DNA of 64,000 nucleotides. Source: Cercophora sp. LCS_1. Lineage: Eukaryota; Ascomycota; Sordariomycetes; Sordariales; Lasiosphaeriaceae. The stretch is from positions 1,488,001 to 1,552,000 of the forward strand of contig JAPZLL010000003.1 of the NCBI GenBank assembly GCA_036250225.1, given 5' to 3'. This document shows positions 55,635 through 64,000 of the stretch, in pieces. The position numbers and the translations under genes were made by a program. The first letter of the stretch is position 1. Every line of letters begins with the position of its first letter. Below the pieces are notes generated by a model. That model searched no databases. It saw only the letters and a program-made list of their open reading frames with translations, and was not told the DNA's origin.

Positions 55635-56808
55635 GGACACCCGGGCAGTGCGTCAAGCATCGCCGTGGGCCTTGCGCCTTGCGGGAAAGTCAATAGGTCC
55701 GCGCCGCGGGAAGGTGCGTTGCCCAACTGGAGAGGAAAACGCCTTCGGCAAGGCAATCGGCGGCGGCTTGCTGGATTCGTTGAACAAGCTCTGGATGGCC
55801 TATTTTCTGGCGAGAAGGCGCACAAGAAGCCTTGGGTGTAAACTTTCGGGCGCCTGGCTGCAGTCCTCAAAGTGACGAAAGAGAAAGAGCACTTTTTTGG
55901 GGGGGTGGCAGCCTGTCGGAATTGCTGTTTGCTCTCCCAGAACTTCCTGCAAAAGTGGGGCGGTGCGGTGGTGGTTCTCTTGATGAGGAATGGGAAGGAG
56001 CCAACGTTTGGCGCGCGCGCATTCGCTGCAGTTGGAAAGCGCGATCGCGTTCCTGCCTGCCCTCGATGAAAACCGCTGGCCGGATTGCAAACAAAGTTCA
56101 CCTTGGTTGCTCAGCAATGAGGATTTCCGTATTGAAATCCCTGCCACCAAGAACATGGACAAATTGCAACAACTCCTGGTGGCTAACTCAATTGTCCATG
56201 GCGCGTCACACTGAGAGCACGCGTCCCGCTCCACTTAAACCCCTGGCCTAGACTGATGTCACTTGCCGCCCAACTCACTGCAGAAGGAGCGATCCATTGT
56301 ACGGGGTACATATCCAACCATGGTTCGACGGACCCGGGCTTGCCAGGCAGCAGACCGTCCAAACACCAGACCCTGCATTCAAGGCGAGGGTAATCCACAA
56401 TTATTGAGGAGCCGCTTTATCACTAGATTGCCGCTATCGCCAAAGTTGCCACTTGCCGGAGCGATTTACTCCCGCGACCAACGGCACGTAACCCACCATC
56501 CGCTTGTTTGTTCAACAGAGACGCAACGGGAACCAGCAGGTCTAATTTGAAATACAACCACAACTTTCAGGTCGCGCGGCAGCTCACGTCCATTTGACTT
56601 GCTGAGGAGATGTAGCAAAAAGGGGTAAAACAAGACCAACACTGCCCAACTCCGTTCGAACACCAACACGCGATGCCGCCATCCGCCATCCGCCATCCGC
56701 CTAACGCCAGACACCAAAACGCTGCACCAGTGTATCTAACCAACCGGATTATAGAGTTGAGGACACACGGGTTATACAATGCCTGCCCAGTACTTGCCTG
56801 GACAACAG
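55635..56808. other. Spacer upstream of ULS1
   Basis: Both neighbours are on the minus strand, so this is the ULS1 promoter and the 3' flank of the phosphodiesterase gene. Three 7-bp CCATCCG units lie near 56682-56702. A 185-codon minus-strand open frame (55544-56101) overlaps ULS1 exon 1 in another frame and shows no family motif, so it is not called. Confidence 0.5.
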
Positions 56809-59270
56809 TTAAGCCGAGGACTCAGACTTCTCCTCCCCTTTGACGGCCCCTTTCACCTTCCCCCACCATTCGTCCACCTTCCCCGTGAACCAGTCCCAGA
56901 AATTTGATGCCGAGGATCCGGGCCCGGATCCGCTCTTATCGCCTACGTCCTTATTTTTGCCGTCCGTGGGCTCGCCGACGGGAGTGTCCGTTGGCTGGTT
57001 CACACTCGCGCTAGTGAAGGTTACAGGCGCCACCACAGGATCAACCTGGATTTGCTTCGTTGATGATGAAAGGGCTGCTATGCTTGATGAGGACGATGAT
57101 AATGGGGAGGACACAACAGAAGAGACTGGAGGATCCGTTATGTTTTCTACCGGCTCGGTATGCAGACCCAGCGGCTTGAGGGGGAGCCTCAGAGTTCCAT
57201 TGTTTGATGCTGGCACAATGCCCACCGAATCGCACAGAATGTTGTAGACCTCCGTGTTTTCTGATAAGAGTTAGCGGCGATTTAGGTGTAGAGTTGCCTC
57301 AGAATCCACTTACGGAATACAGCAACTCTGCTGTTGGGTTGGTGGGGGAATGCGGGTCCGCGGGCAATAAAGATGGCTCTCATCAGAGGGTCTTCGTGAT
57401 CGTACCCGTGCAATCCACGAGGGTGATAAACCTCGCCCTTTGCCTTTGCCGCCTTCAAATTCATCTCATCCATCTTTACCAGCGCCCAACCGGCCTTTGG
57501 GATGATCCACAAAGGTGCGATTCGGTCGTTCTTGGAGAAGTGGTATCGCTCTGGCATGTTTTTGTCTCGAACGTAGACCTCAAGGTTTGGGTTAGATTTG
57601 GTTTTCTTGATCAAATCGTCATGGATGCTCTGCAGTTCGTTGGGATCCTTTGGTCGCAATCCGATCAACGGCCAACCGTCCGTATGCTCAATCTTGCCAA
57701 GGTCAACGATGTCTTCCAACTGAACAAGCCGGGAAATATCTGTTGTCGCCATGCCGTGATCCGAGACTATGATAATATTGACCCTATGAAGAATTAGTCG
57801 ACGTTCGACAATGAGTCCACAAAGCAGTAGCCCAGGAGTCTCAGCGACAGCTCAGACTCATCGCTCCAATAGCTTGGATGCTTGAAGAGACTCTAGCGAC
57901 TGAGCAACGGGAGAAGACTCCACTTACCAGTCGGTCAAATGCCTATCCTCGATACCCTTGAAAATCTGGTCAAGCATTGCATCCACATTTTGAATGGTGG
58001 CCCGAATCTCAGTGCTGTTTGGCCCATACTTGTGACCATCGGAATCGACGTTCGGGACGTAGGCTGCGATGATCTGTGGTCGGTCCTCATCCGGCAGGTC
58101 CAGGAATGAGAGTACCCTGTCCACTTTCGTCGACAGATGTTCTTTGCCCTTGTACTTGTCCACATACGTAGGCTCGACATGCAGGATGTGCGCTTCAGAG
58201 CCAGGCCACATGTGAATGGCAGTTTTCAAGCCCTGCTTCTGGGCCGTAACCCAGAATGGCTCTCCGTTCCACCACTTTGGATCCATGCTCCTCGAAGGAT
58301 CCGTATAGTAGAACTCTTCCTTCAACTCTGGGTCCCAAAATGTATTTCCAACAACTCCATGCGCCTCCGGATACAGCCCGGTAGCCAGTGTATAGTGATT
58401 CGGAAACGTCACGCTCGGGAACGATGGAAGCATATGGGGCGGGGAGACACCCTCCTTGACCAAAGCATTCAACCTCGGTGTCAAACCACGGTTCAAAAAG
58501 TCCGCTCTGAATCCATCGAGGCTAATAAGGATCGTCGTGGGCGCAAAAACAGCCGTGCCGTTGTTGAACAGTCTGCCGTCGTGGTTCCTCTTCCCCTCCA
58601 ACGTCAGCTTCCATGCCAACAAGACCAAAATAGCAAATAGCACCCCGATCATCGCATAGACGAGCGCCCATCTCCTCCAACTTCTTTTCCGCTTCTCCTT
58701 GGCCTCTGCGAGGCCCAACAACCCTTTGCGATCCGCCTCCTCGCTGTCATCCCTTTCACTGCTCTCCCCCGTTTCACTCCCCTCCTTCATTCCGCCCTCT
58801 TCCATCTCATACATCAACTCCCCATCCTCCCCATGCTCCGCTTCACTCATCAGCCTTTCCTTCTTTGCCTTCCTCCTTGCCCGTCTCCTGCTCCTCTTCT
58901 CGTTCTCCGCCAGAGCCAAGTCATCCGTTGACGATGCTGCGAGGGAAATCTCGCTGCCTCGCCGAAACAGCGCAAGCGGATTCGGCAGCGACGCAGGCAG
59001 AGGCAGCCCAGAGCCGCGCCGCCCGCGCTCCTGGCGCCTTCGGGTTTCAGTCACCAGTTGATCGAGCTCCTCCTCTTCCATGAGCACGAGACGATCGTGG
59101 GCGCGCAGCTCGCGGCTGTTCCGGGCTCGCAGTTGCCGTTCGTCATCCTCGCTGTCGGTATCCTGATCGGAGCGGATCGAGGCCGCGTCGGCGTCGTAGT
59201 CGGACGGGGACAGGAGAGAATTGTCGCGCCCGCGCGCCGAGGCGCTGGTGTTGAGGGGCTGAAGGGGCAT
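56809..59270 (-). CDS. Type II membrane nucleotide pyrophosphatase/phosphodiesterase (Npp1-like)
   Basis: Hydrolyses phosphodiester or pyrophosphate bonds of nucleotides or their derivatives on the lumenal or extracellular side. Exons 59270-57928, 57783-57314 and 57260-56809 give 754 residues from the first true ATG. The cytosolic N-terminus of about 200 residues is acidic and Arg-rich. One signal-anchor helix follows (WALVYAMIGVLFAILVLLAW, about 203-225). The alkaline-phosphatase-superfamily domain shows metal ligand Asp in ILISLDGFRADF (about 250), the nucleophile Thr in SVTFPNHYTLATGLYPEAHGVVGN (about 286), YVPNVDSDGHKYGP (about 412), and DHGM in IIIVSDHGMATT. The expected FQNTEVYNILCDSVGIVPASNNGT comes after the last intron. 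The C-terminus adds a Ser/Thr-rich and Lys-rich tail. In yeast Npp1/Npp2 serve phosphate scavenging; that role here is inferred. Confidence 0.93.
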
Positions 59271-60037
59271 CGTTACCGGTGTTGCCCCCGTTTCCAAAGG
59301 GGCAAGGCTATCCCATCAGGTTTGTAGGGAGGGAGTCTGGGGAGTCGTGCGATAAGGGACTGCCGCAAATGCAAGTTGGCGATTATCGGATTCGCGCGAA
59401 TTGCAATCGACATGGGTCGGTTGGGAGAAATGCACACGCCCCGGGGTGGCAGTGTCGCTCGGCTCGCTTCGCGGTGTCGTCGTTGGGCTGACGGCAAGCT
59501 CCGTTGAGCCGCCAAAAAATCTGGGCAAGCTGGGATGGGCAGGGATGAGCCGATTTTTGGGATGCCGGAATTCAGTGTCACTCTCAACAAGTTTGTTAGA
59601 TGGGGTTTTCGTTGGATGGCAAGTCCCTGACGGAATAAACCGCACCCCAAGAGGTTCAAAGGCATATTGATCTGGGATAAAGGGACTCGCCCAATATTCC
59701 AGGGGCATGAAAAGTATTCTAAAGGCCATAGGATATCATTCTCAGCCCTAGATTTTTTATTGTCCCTGTTGTATAAAATGTCTACCCGTCCATCCTATTC
59801 CAAGCCGCATCAGGCGGATTCAGTGTGCGGATTTTTCGGCCGCCAACTTGGATGGACATATACCATGTTCAAAAGCCAGTTACCTAAGGTTCGCAACTGT
59901 TCGATTTTTTCCCCCCAAAACCCTTGGGGGTGGTGGTGATTCTCAAGGCCAGTGGAATACCCAAAAAGACCCCCTAACACAAAAAAAATCCCGTTCAACA
60001 ACGCTCGCTACGCCTACGTTATACATAGTGGCCTAGC
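59271..60037. other. Spacer upstream of the phosphodiesterase gene
   Basis: About 770 bp; promoter of the phosphodiesterase gene and 3' flank of the Lyc1-like gene. The part from 59670 to 60000 is more A/T-rich than its surroundings, with several homopolymer runs. Nothing coding can be supported. Confidence 0.5.
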
Positions 60038-61153
60038 CTAGCACCAAGAATAGGCATAGTTGTCCTCCCAGACTGTCAACCTTGCGTCTTTGCCTCCTGC
60101 CCATCGGAAACCCGGCAAGCGAGTGTCCATGCGCTCGCTGAATATCACCATGACATTCTCTGGGTGGGCATTTCCAACCGCCTTTGATCCTGGCGTCATC
60201 TCCTCGTTCGGGTTCCAGATCACAACGTTTGGCAATTGCCAACGGCTCGCCTCCACCAACGCGGCCTCGAGCAGCACCTTGATGTTGTCAACCCTTTGCT
60301 CCACCGTTGTCTCGTTCATGTGAGCGATGCGGAGAACCTTCAGTGTTTTGTCATTCCAGTCATGCTTCCAGCACGCCCAAGACCCCCCATCGTCGGTGAC
60401 GACGCCCTTGTTAGATGGTGTCATCCCTTGCAGCTTCTCTGCCATGAAATCCACTTGGACGAGATGCCACGACATCTGCGCAAAGGTCGGAAGAAAGGCA
60501 ACGTGTGTCCGTCCGTCTGTAGGGAACTGGTTGAAACGCCTCGTCAGCTGCGTTTCATCGAGCAGACACAAGCCGCGCAGCTCCTCGCTTTCGATATACC
60601 GTATTCGCTGCGGTTGGCTGTGTTCGAACGGCGCTCTCAAGGTGCCTCGTGAGCTCCTGGTTGTCGGCCTGTAGAGCGTCACTTGTTGGCTCGGATAGAT
60701 CGCCCATCCGAGGCTCGTGTAAAACCCTTTGCCGATGTCGCTGTACAAAACGCTGCAGTCGCTGTCGTAGTCAAGGTGTTCCTGTAGACGGTGCATGAGG
60801 AGAGCCGCCATTCCCTGTCGACGGTAGTTGGGATTCGTGTAAACTTTCGCGATGCTGTATCCAACTCCCTCCCTAGATGTTCCATTTTCCGAAACGAGAA
60901 TGTCTTTGCGGTAGCTCTCGCAGCTCGCAACAATTTTTATTGGTTTGTCTTTCTGGTAAAGTACCCAATACCGACAGTGGCCGTCCCGAGAGAGTTCATG
61001 TGTTGAAAGAAGTTGCTCCCTGGCAACGTAATCGTTTACTGTCAGAGGCGAAGCCCAGCAGGCGGCGTTCAGCTCCCATGAGATTTTTCGTTGCTCGGGC
61101 GTCGCCTCCGCGAATACAACGTCAAGTGCTGATAGACCCATCAAATCGCCCAT
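60038..61153 (-). CDS. LYC1: Lyc1-like GNAT N-acetyltransferase
   Basis: Predicted acetyl-CoA-dependent acetyltransferase. The named relative, Yarrowia Lyc1, acetylates the epsilon amino group of free lysine as the first step of lysine catabolism. Intronless, 371 residues from the ATG at 61153. The GNAT core is visible: an N-terminal substrate-side strand set (CRYWVLYQKDKPIKIVASCESYRKD), then GYSIAKVYTNPNYRRQGMAALLMHRL with the acetyl-CoA-binding R-R-Q-G-M-A loop, and SVLYSDIGKGFYTSLGWAIYPS. The C-terminal half, ending WEDNYAYSWC, contains a second alpha/beta region with WNPNEE and is shared with Lyc1-type proteins. The exact substrate cannot be read from the sequence. No targeting signal is seen, so it is probably cytosolic. 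Confidence 0.85.
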   Translation of the reverse strand: MGDLMGLSALDVVFAEATPEQRKISWELNAACWASPLTVNDYVAREQLLSTHELSRDGHCRYWVLYQKDKPIKIVASCESYRKDILVSENGTSREGVGYSIAKVYTNPNYRRQGMAALLMHRLQEHLDYDSDCSVLYSDIGKGFYTSLGWAIYPSQQVTLYRPTTRSSRGTLRAPFEHSQPQRIRYIESEELRGLCLLDETQLTRRFNQFPTDGRTHVAFLPTFAQMSWHLVQVDFMAEKLQGMTPSNKGVVTDDGGSWACWKHDWNDKTLKVLRIAHMNETTVEQRVDNIKVLLEAALVEASRWQLPNVVIWNPNEEMTPGSKAVGNAHPENVMVIFSERMDTRLPGFRWAGGKDARLTVWEDNYAYSWC

Positions 61154-62440
61154 GACGAGAAATCTCGCCCAATAGCGTAGCAAAAAATGGAACGAAAAGA
61201 CCTCACTTGGTCGCTAGGAGTGATATAATGGTGAAGAAAATCGAACTGAAAGTTTGGAGGAGACGTTTTGGGTACGGAGAGACGGAAGTGAGAAAAACAA
61301 CAAAAGACTTGGGGTGATTATAGATTTGTAGCCCTGCTCCGAACGTTCCGCAATAACGTTGACAGCTGGACGGTTTGACTTTGAACTTTGAGGTCGCAGG
61401 GGACGCACGGCACCCGCAACGCAGATCTGAAAGTTTGAAAGGTGAGCACTCGCACGTAAGACAAGCGTAGTGGGCAGGTGATGGGATCCGAGTTACTGTG
61501 CGGTCGAATCAAGAGCTCTTCATTCACGTATTGACCGTTCGGACTACCAACGTGGGCGCATGGGGTGACTCTTTGGGATAGAATTCAGCGGAAAAGGCCC
61601 GGGGTGGAATATCTTGACTCCCTCTCGAGAGGTAAAGAGCTGCTGTACAGCGAAACGAGAGCTACCGTTGAGAACAGGTGAACCAGACATCATGTCTAAA
61701 CCCTGACCCAGATCATCCCTGGATCCCCACGAACCCCCCGCTAGCTGAGCCGCGTGAGCGGGGGGTTGTCTCTTGCGTTCAACTGTGGAAACATGTCAAG
61801 GCGTGACGTCGTTGAAGCGCAGCGCTCGGCCTGGACATAGTGCACACGGATCTTCTTGGCCGGGTGACCTCTTCAAGAATGTCTCGACTCTTCAAAACGG
61901 ACAATGAGGCTCAAATGGCTTAGATGAGGTTCTCAAAAATGCATCTCGGAGGGGACTCGACAAGGCGGGTGAGGGACGCCTTCGGCTGTAACAGGACCGA
62001 GGGAATGTACTCCGTAGAATCCCACAAGTGACGGGATGCAACAGGCAGGAGCTGCCAAGCCCAAGACCCAGCTGACTTGGCGGTGGGCCTGCGCCCCAGA
62101 GATCAGGAACCGAGCCACGGCTCGGCAGAAAGCCCCGCAGTTTGTGGCTGGAGCATAAAGCACGGAACCGGAGCCCACTTCTTCCGCTAAATTTCGTGAG
62201 CCCTGCCAATTACCACCGCCGCACACAAAATTTGGCACGAGATATCGGTGCTTGGAGTGACTTGGAATCTTTGACGGCTCGCATCTACCCATCAAAGGTA
62301 CGAACACCCTCTTCCTAGCACGTACGCACGCCCCTACACCCAATCTTCCCATCGCATCGCCGCATTTCGGTTTTCTCGACATTCTGCTCACCGGCTCCGA
62401 GTCCAATCGCTAACCCCACACCGCTTTAGAAGTCATCGCA
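61154..62440. promoter_or_regulatory. Divergent promoter region, LYC1 / RPL14
   Basis: 1.29 kb. It contains the perfect 11-bp GC-rich inverted repeat listed separately and no supportable ORF. The RPL14-proximal part is pyrimidine-rich (about 62300-62440), as is usual for ribosomal-protein gene leaders. Confidence 0.5.
61732..61767. repeat. Perfect 11-bp inverted repeat with G6/C6 arms
   Basis: Left arm AACCCCCCGCT (61732-61742), 14-nt loop, right arm AGCGGGGGGTT (61757-61767). It could form a very stable hairpin or cruciform in the LYC1-RPL14 interval. Confidence 0.85.
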
Positions 62441-62936
62441 ATGGCAGAGATTCAGATCGGAGCGAGCTCCTGGCGCCGTGTCGAGGTCGGCCGCGTCTTG
62501 AAGCTGGAGACCGGCAGCCTCGCCGTTATCGTCGAGATCATCGACCACAAGCGCGTACGTCGAAACCTGGAAGTGGAAGATTGAGAAGGAATTTGGGGAA
62601 CTAAACAGTTTGGCATCGCAGGCTCTCGTCGACGGACCCTCCTCAGACCCCAAGCTCGCCACTGCCCGCACGACCGTCTCTTTCGCCAACACTCTCCTCA
62701 CACCCCTCGTTATCGAGAAGCTTCCCCGTGGCGCCCGGACCCCCACCGTCAAGAGCGCGTGGGAGAAGGCCGAGATCGACGCCAAGTGGAAGGAGGGCAA
62801 CTGGGCCAAGAAGCAGCTGCAGCAGGAGCGCCGCCAGTCGCTCACCGACTTCGACCGGTTCAAGGTCCTGCGGTTGAAGAAGCAGAGACGGTTCGAGGAG
62901 CGCAAGGCGCTGGCCAAAATCAAGGCTGCGGCATGA
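62441..62936 (+). CDS. RPL14: 60S ribosomal protein eL14
   Basis: Structural protein of the large cytosolic ribosomal subunit. Exons 62441-62554 and 62622-62936 give 142 residues, the usual fungal size; the 67-bp intron is phase 0. Seen motifs: the SH3-like N-terminal domain SWRRVEVGRVLKLETGSLAVIVEIIDHKR|ALVDGPSS (the bar marks the intron), then the helical SLTDFDRFKVLRLKKQRRFEERKALAKIKAAA tail. The early intron after IIDHKR is typical of highly expressed ribosomal-protein genes. Confidence 0.96.
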
Positions 62937-63582
62937 GCGTAAGATGGCAGGAAGAGGGAGTGTATGGTCGGCATTGGTTCTTAGGGGAGCAAGGTATTCT
63001 GGGACGGTCAGCATGAACAACAGCATGGGTTTGCTGGATTAGGTTCCTCTTTGCGTCGCTTTCGGAAGACCTGTATGTCACATCATCAAGGTGACCGGCG
63101 TCATGGAAAATGCAAATTAAGCCCACGTCAACGCCCACGTCCGGTTACTATGTGACGTCCACGCAATTGGAATTGCGCGAGAATCTGTAGAATGACCAAT
63201 CTCTACGGTAAAACCACTTTCGATGCCGTGAACCTGACATGTCCTCAAACTTTCGAACACTCCATTAACCCTGAGCCGGGCCGTGATGTCAACCAAAAAC
63301 CCTGGGAGAGGGCCCGATCTTGGAAGCCCCACTTGCGAATCGGTCCAAGCCCTACCTCGAAATTCTGCCTCCGAACTTTTCCCTCACACCTTGCCTTGAC
63401 AGCATCAACCCCCGCAGGACGTCAGTGCATCAACCACATCAATGTAAGTGCTGCTGTACCTCTGTTTTACGTGGCAAAATTGCTGCGGTCGTTTGGAGGC
63501 AAGTGCCAGGGTTTCGGGCAGTCGATTGGTAGTGGGAATATTGTGTGCGGGAAGGCTCACTATTTGCTCGCTAGCTTCCAAA
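62937..63582. promoter_or_regulatory. Promoter and spliced leader of the NAC alpha gene
   Basis: 646 bp between RPL14 and EGD2. A probable 5' UTR intron occupies 63444-63574: it has a perfect GTAAGT donor, and its TCGCTAG acceptor is 8 nt before the start codon. An open frame from 63192 runs through the leader but has no family motif. Confidence 0.55.
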
Positions 63583-64000
63583 ATGGCCAACCCAAGAGTC
63601 GAAGAGCTCCCTGAGGAGGACGTTAAGAAGACCACCGTTGAGGAGCTCGACAGCAGCAGCGATGACGAGTCCGAGATTGAGGCTGCCGATGCCAGCATCC
63701 CCGCCGGTTCGCAGGCGGTGATCCACTCCCGCAACGAGAAGAAGGCCCGGAAGGCCATGGAGAAGCTGCACCTCACCCGTGTGCACGGTATTACCCGCGT
63801 CACTCTCCGACGCCCCAAGAACGTGAGTTGGATTCGGAACACGAGGCAGTGTCTCGGGTTGGGATGGTGAGGGGTGTAAAGAGGCCGACTAACCGCGAGC
63901 CAATAGATCCTCTTCGTGATCAACAACCCCGAGGTCTACAAGTCCCCTAACAGCAACACCTACATGTAAGTTGACCCCAAGCACGGTCTTTACGGCAGTT
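63583..64000 (+). CDS. EGD2: Nascent polypeptide-associated complex subunit alpha (3' part outside window)
   Basis: Ribosome-associated chaperone subunit that pairs with NAC beta at the tunnel exit. Exon 1 is 63583-63822 and exon 2 is 63907-63965; a GTAAGT donor follows and the rest lies beyond the window. The acidic N-terminus (MANPRVEELPEEDVKK) precedes the NAC domain start: SRNEKKARKAMEKLHLTRVHGITRVTLRRPKN|ILFVINNPEVYKSPNSNTYI (the bar marks the intron), which is diagnostic. The UBA domain expected near the C-terminus would lie outside. It is in tandem with RPL14; both act on the ribosome. Confidence 0.95.

Noticed and set aside
55544..56101. 185-codon minus-strand frame overlapping the ULS1 start
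   Set aside because: It is in a different frame from ULS1 exon 1, has no family resemblance, and the overlap favours ULS1.
59271..59297. Nine-residue upstream extension of the phosphodiesterase
   Set aside because: It would need a TTG start; the first ATG is at 59270. The same reasoning removed short non-ATG extensions from KOG1, MED17, MEC1, ULS1 and the Lyc1-like gene.

Overview
This is a window of a filamentous ascomycete nuclear genome (Pezizomycotina, most likely Sordariomycetes). The evidence is gene content plus gene structure: short introns of roughly 48-195 bp with GTAAGT/GTGAGT-type donors, CTAAC/CTGAC branch sites and YAG acceptors, intergenic gaps of 0.3-2.7 kb, and fungal-type versions of Tea1, Kog1, Med17, Lyc1 and ATP-phosphofructokinase. 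No operons, CRISPR arrays, phage genes, tRNA or rRNA genes or intact transposons were found.

Layout. 1-2145 (+): 3' part of cytosolic aspartyl-tRNA synthetase. 2146-5888: repeat-bearing spacer and an unrecognised low-complexity gene (3232-5203, +). 5889-10512 (-): KOG1/raptor, the TORC1 scaffold. 13254-17787 (+): a Tea1/TeaA kelch coiled-coil polarity protein. 19302-19481 (+): possible tiny secreted peptide. 19788-20453 (-): Mpv17/PMP22 protein. 21035-22115 (-) and 22539-24653 (+): YIF1 and SRP receptor alpha, divergent. 25004-32707 (+): the ATR/Mec1 checkpoint kinase. 33896-35335 (+): small PARP-type zinc-finger protein. 35336-38039: long spacer with a diverged 420-bp tandem duplication. 38040-39825 (+): RS/RD-rich protein with a conserved C-terminal domain. 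40432-42339 (-): Mediator MED17. 43413-46052 (+): 6-phosphofructokinase. 48463-50064 (+): secreted-type single-pass membrane protein with a lectin-like ectodomain. 51158-55634 (-): Uls1-like SNF2 ATPase with a RING finger. 56809-59270 (-): nucleotide pyrophosphatase/phosphodiesterase. 60038-61153 (-): Lyc1-like GNAT acetyltransferase. 62441-62936 (+): ribosomal protein eL14. 63583-window end (+): NAC alpha (Egd2), 5' part.

Most genes are conserved core functions: translation (DPS1, RPL14, EGD2), ER and Golgi traffic (SRP101, YIF1), growth signalling (KOG1), genome stability (MEC1, ULS1), transcription (MED17), glycolysis (PFK1) and polarity (TEA1). They are not an evident cluster; the clearest functional pairing is the divergent YIF1/SRP101 promoter. 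I reconstructed exon structures by hand, and the frames close across every junction listed. One junction, in the synthetase, lacks a canonical acceptor where conservation requires it.

I see no convincing new multi-gene system. The observations most worth checking are the synthetase splice site, the diverged (possibly RIP-mutated) tandem duplications, the N-terminal extension on phosphofructokinase, the lectin-like membrane protein, and the unrecognised gene with an Ala-Gln hexanucleotide array.
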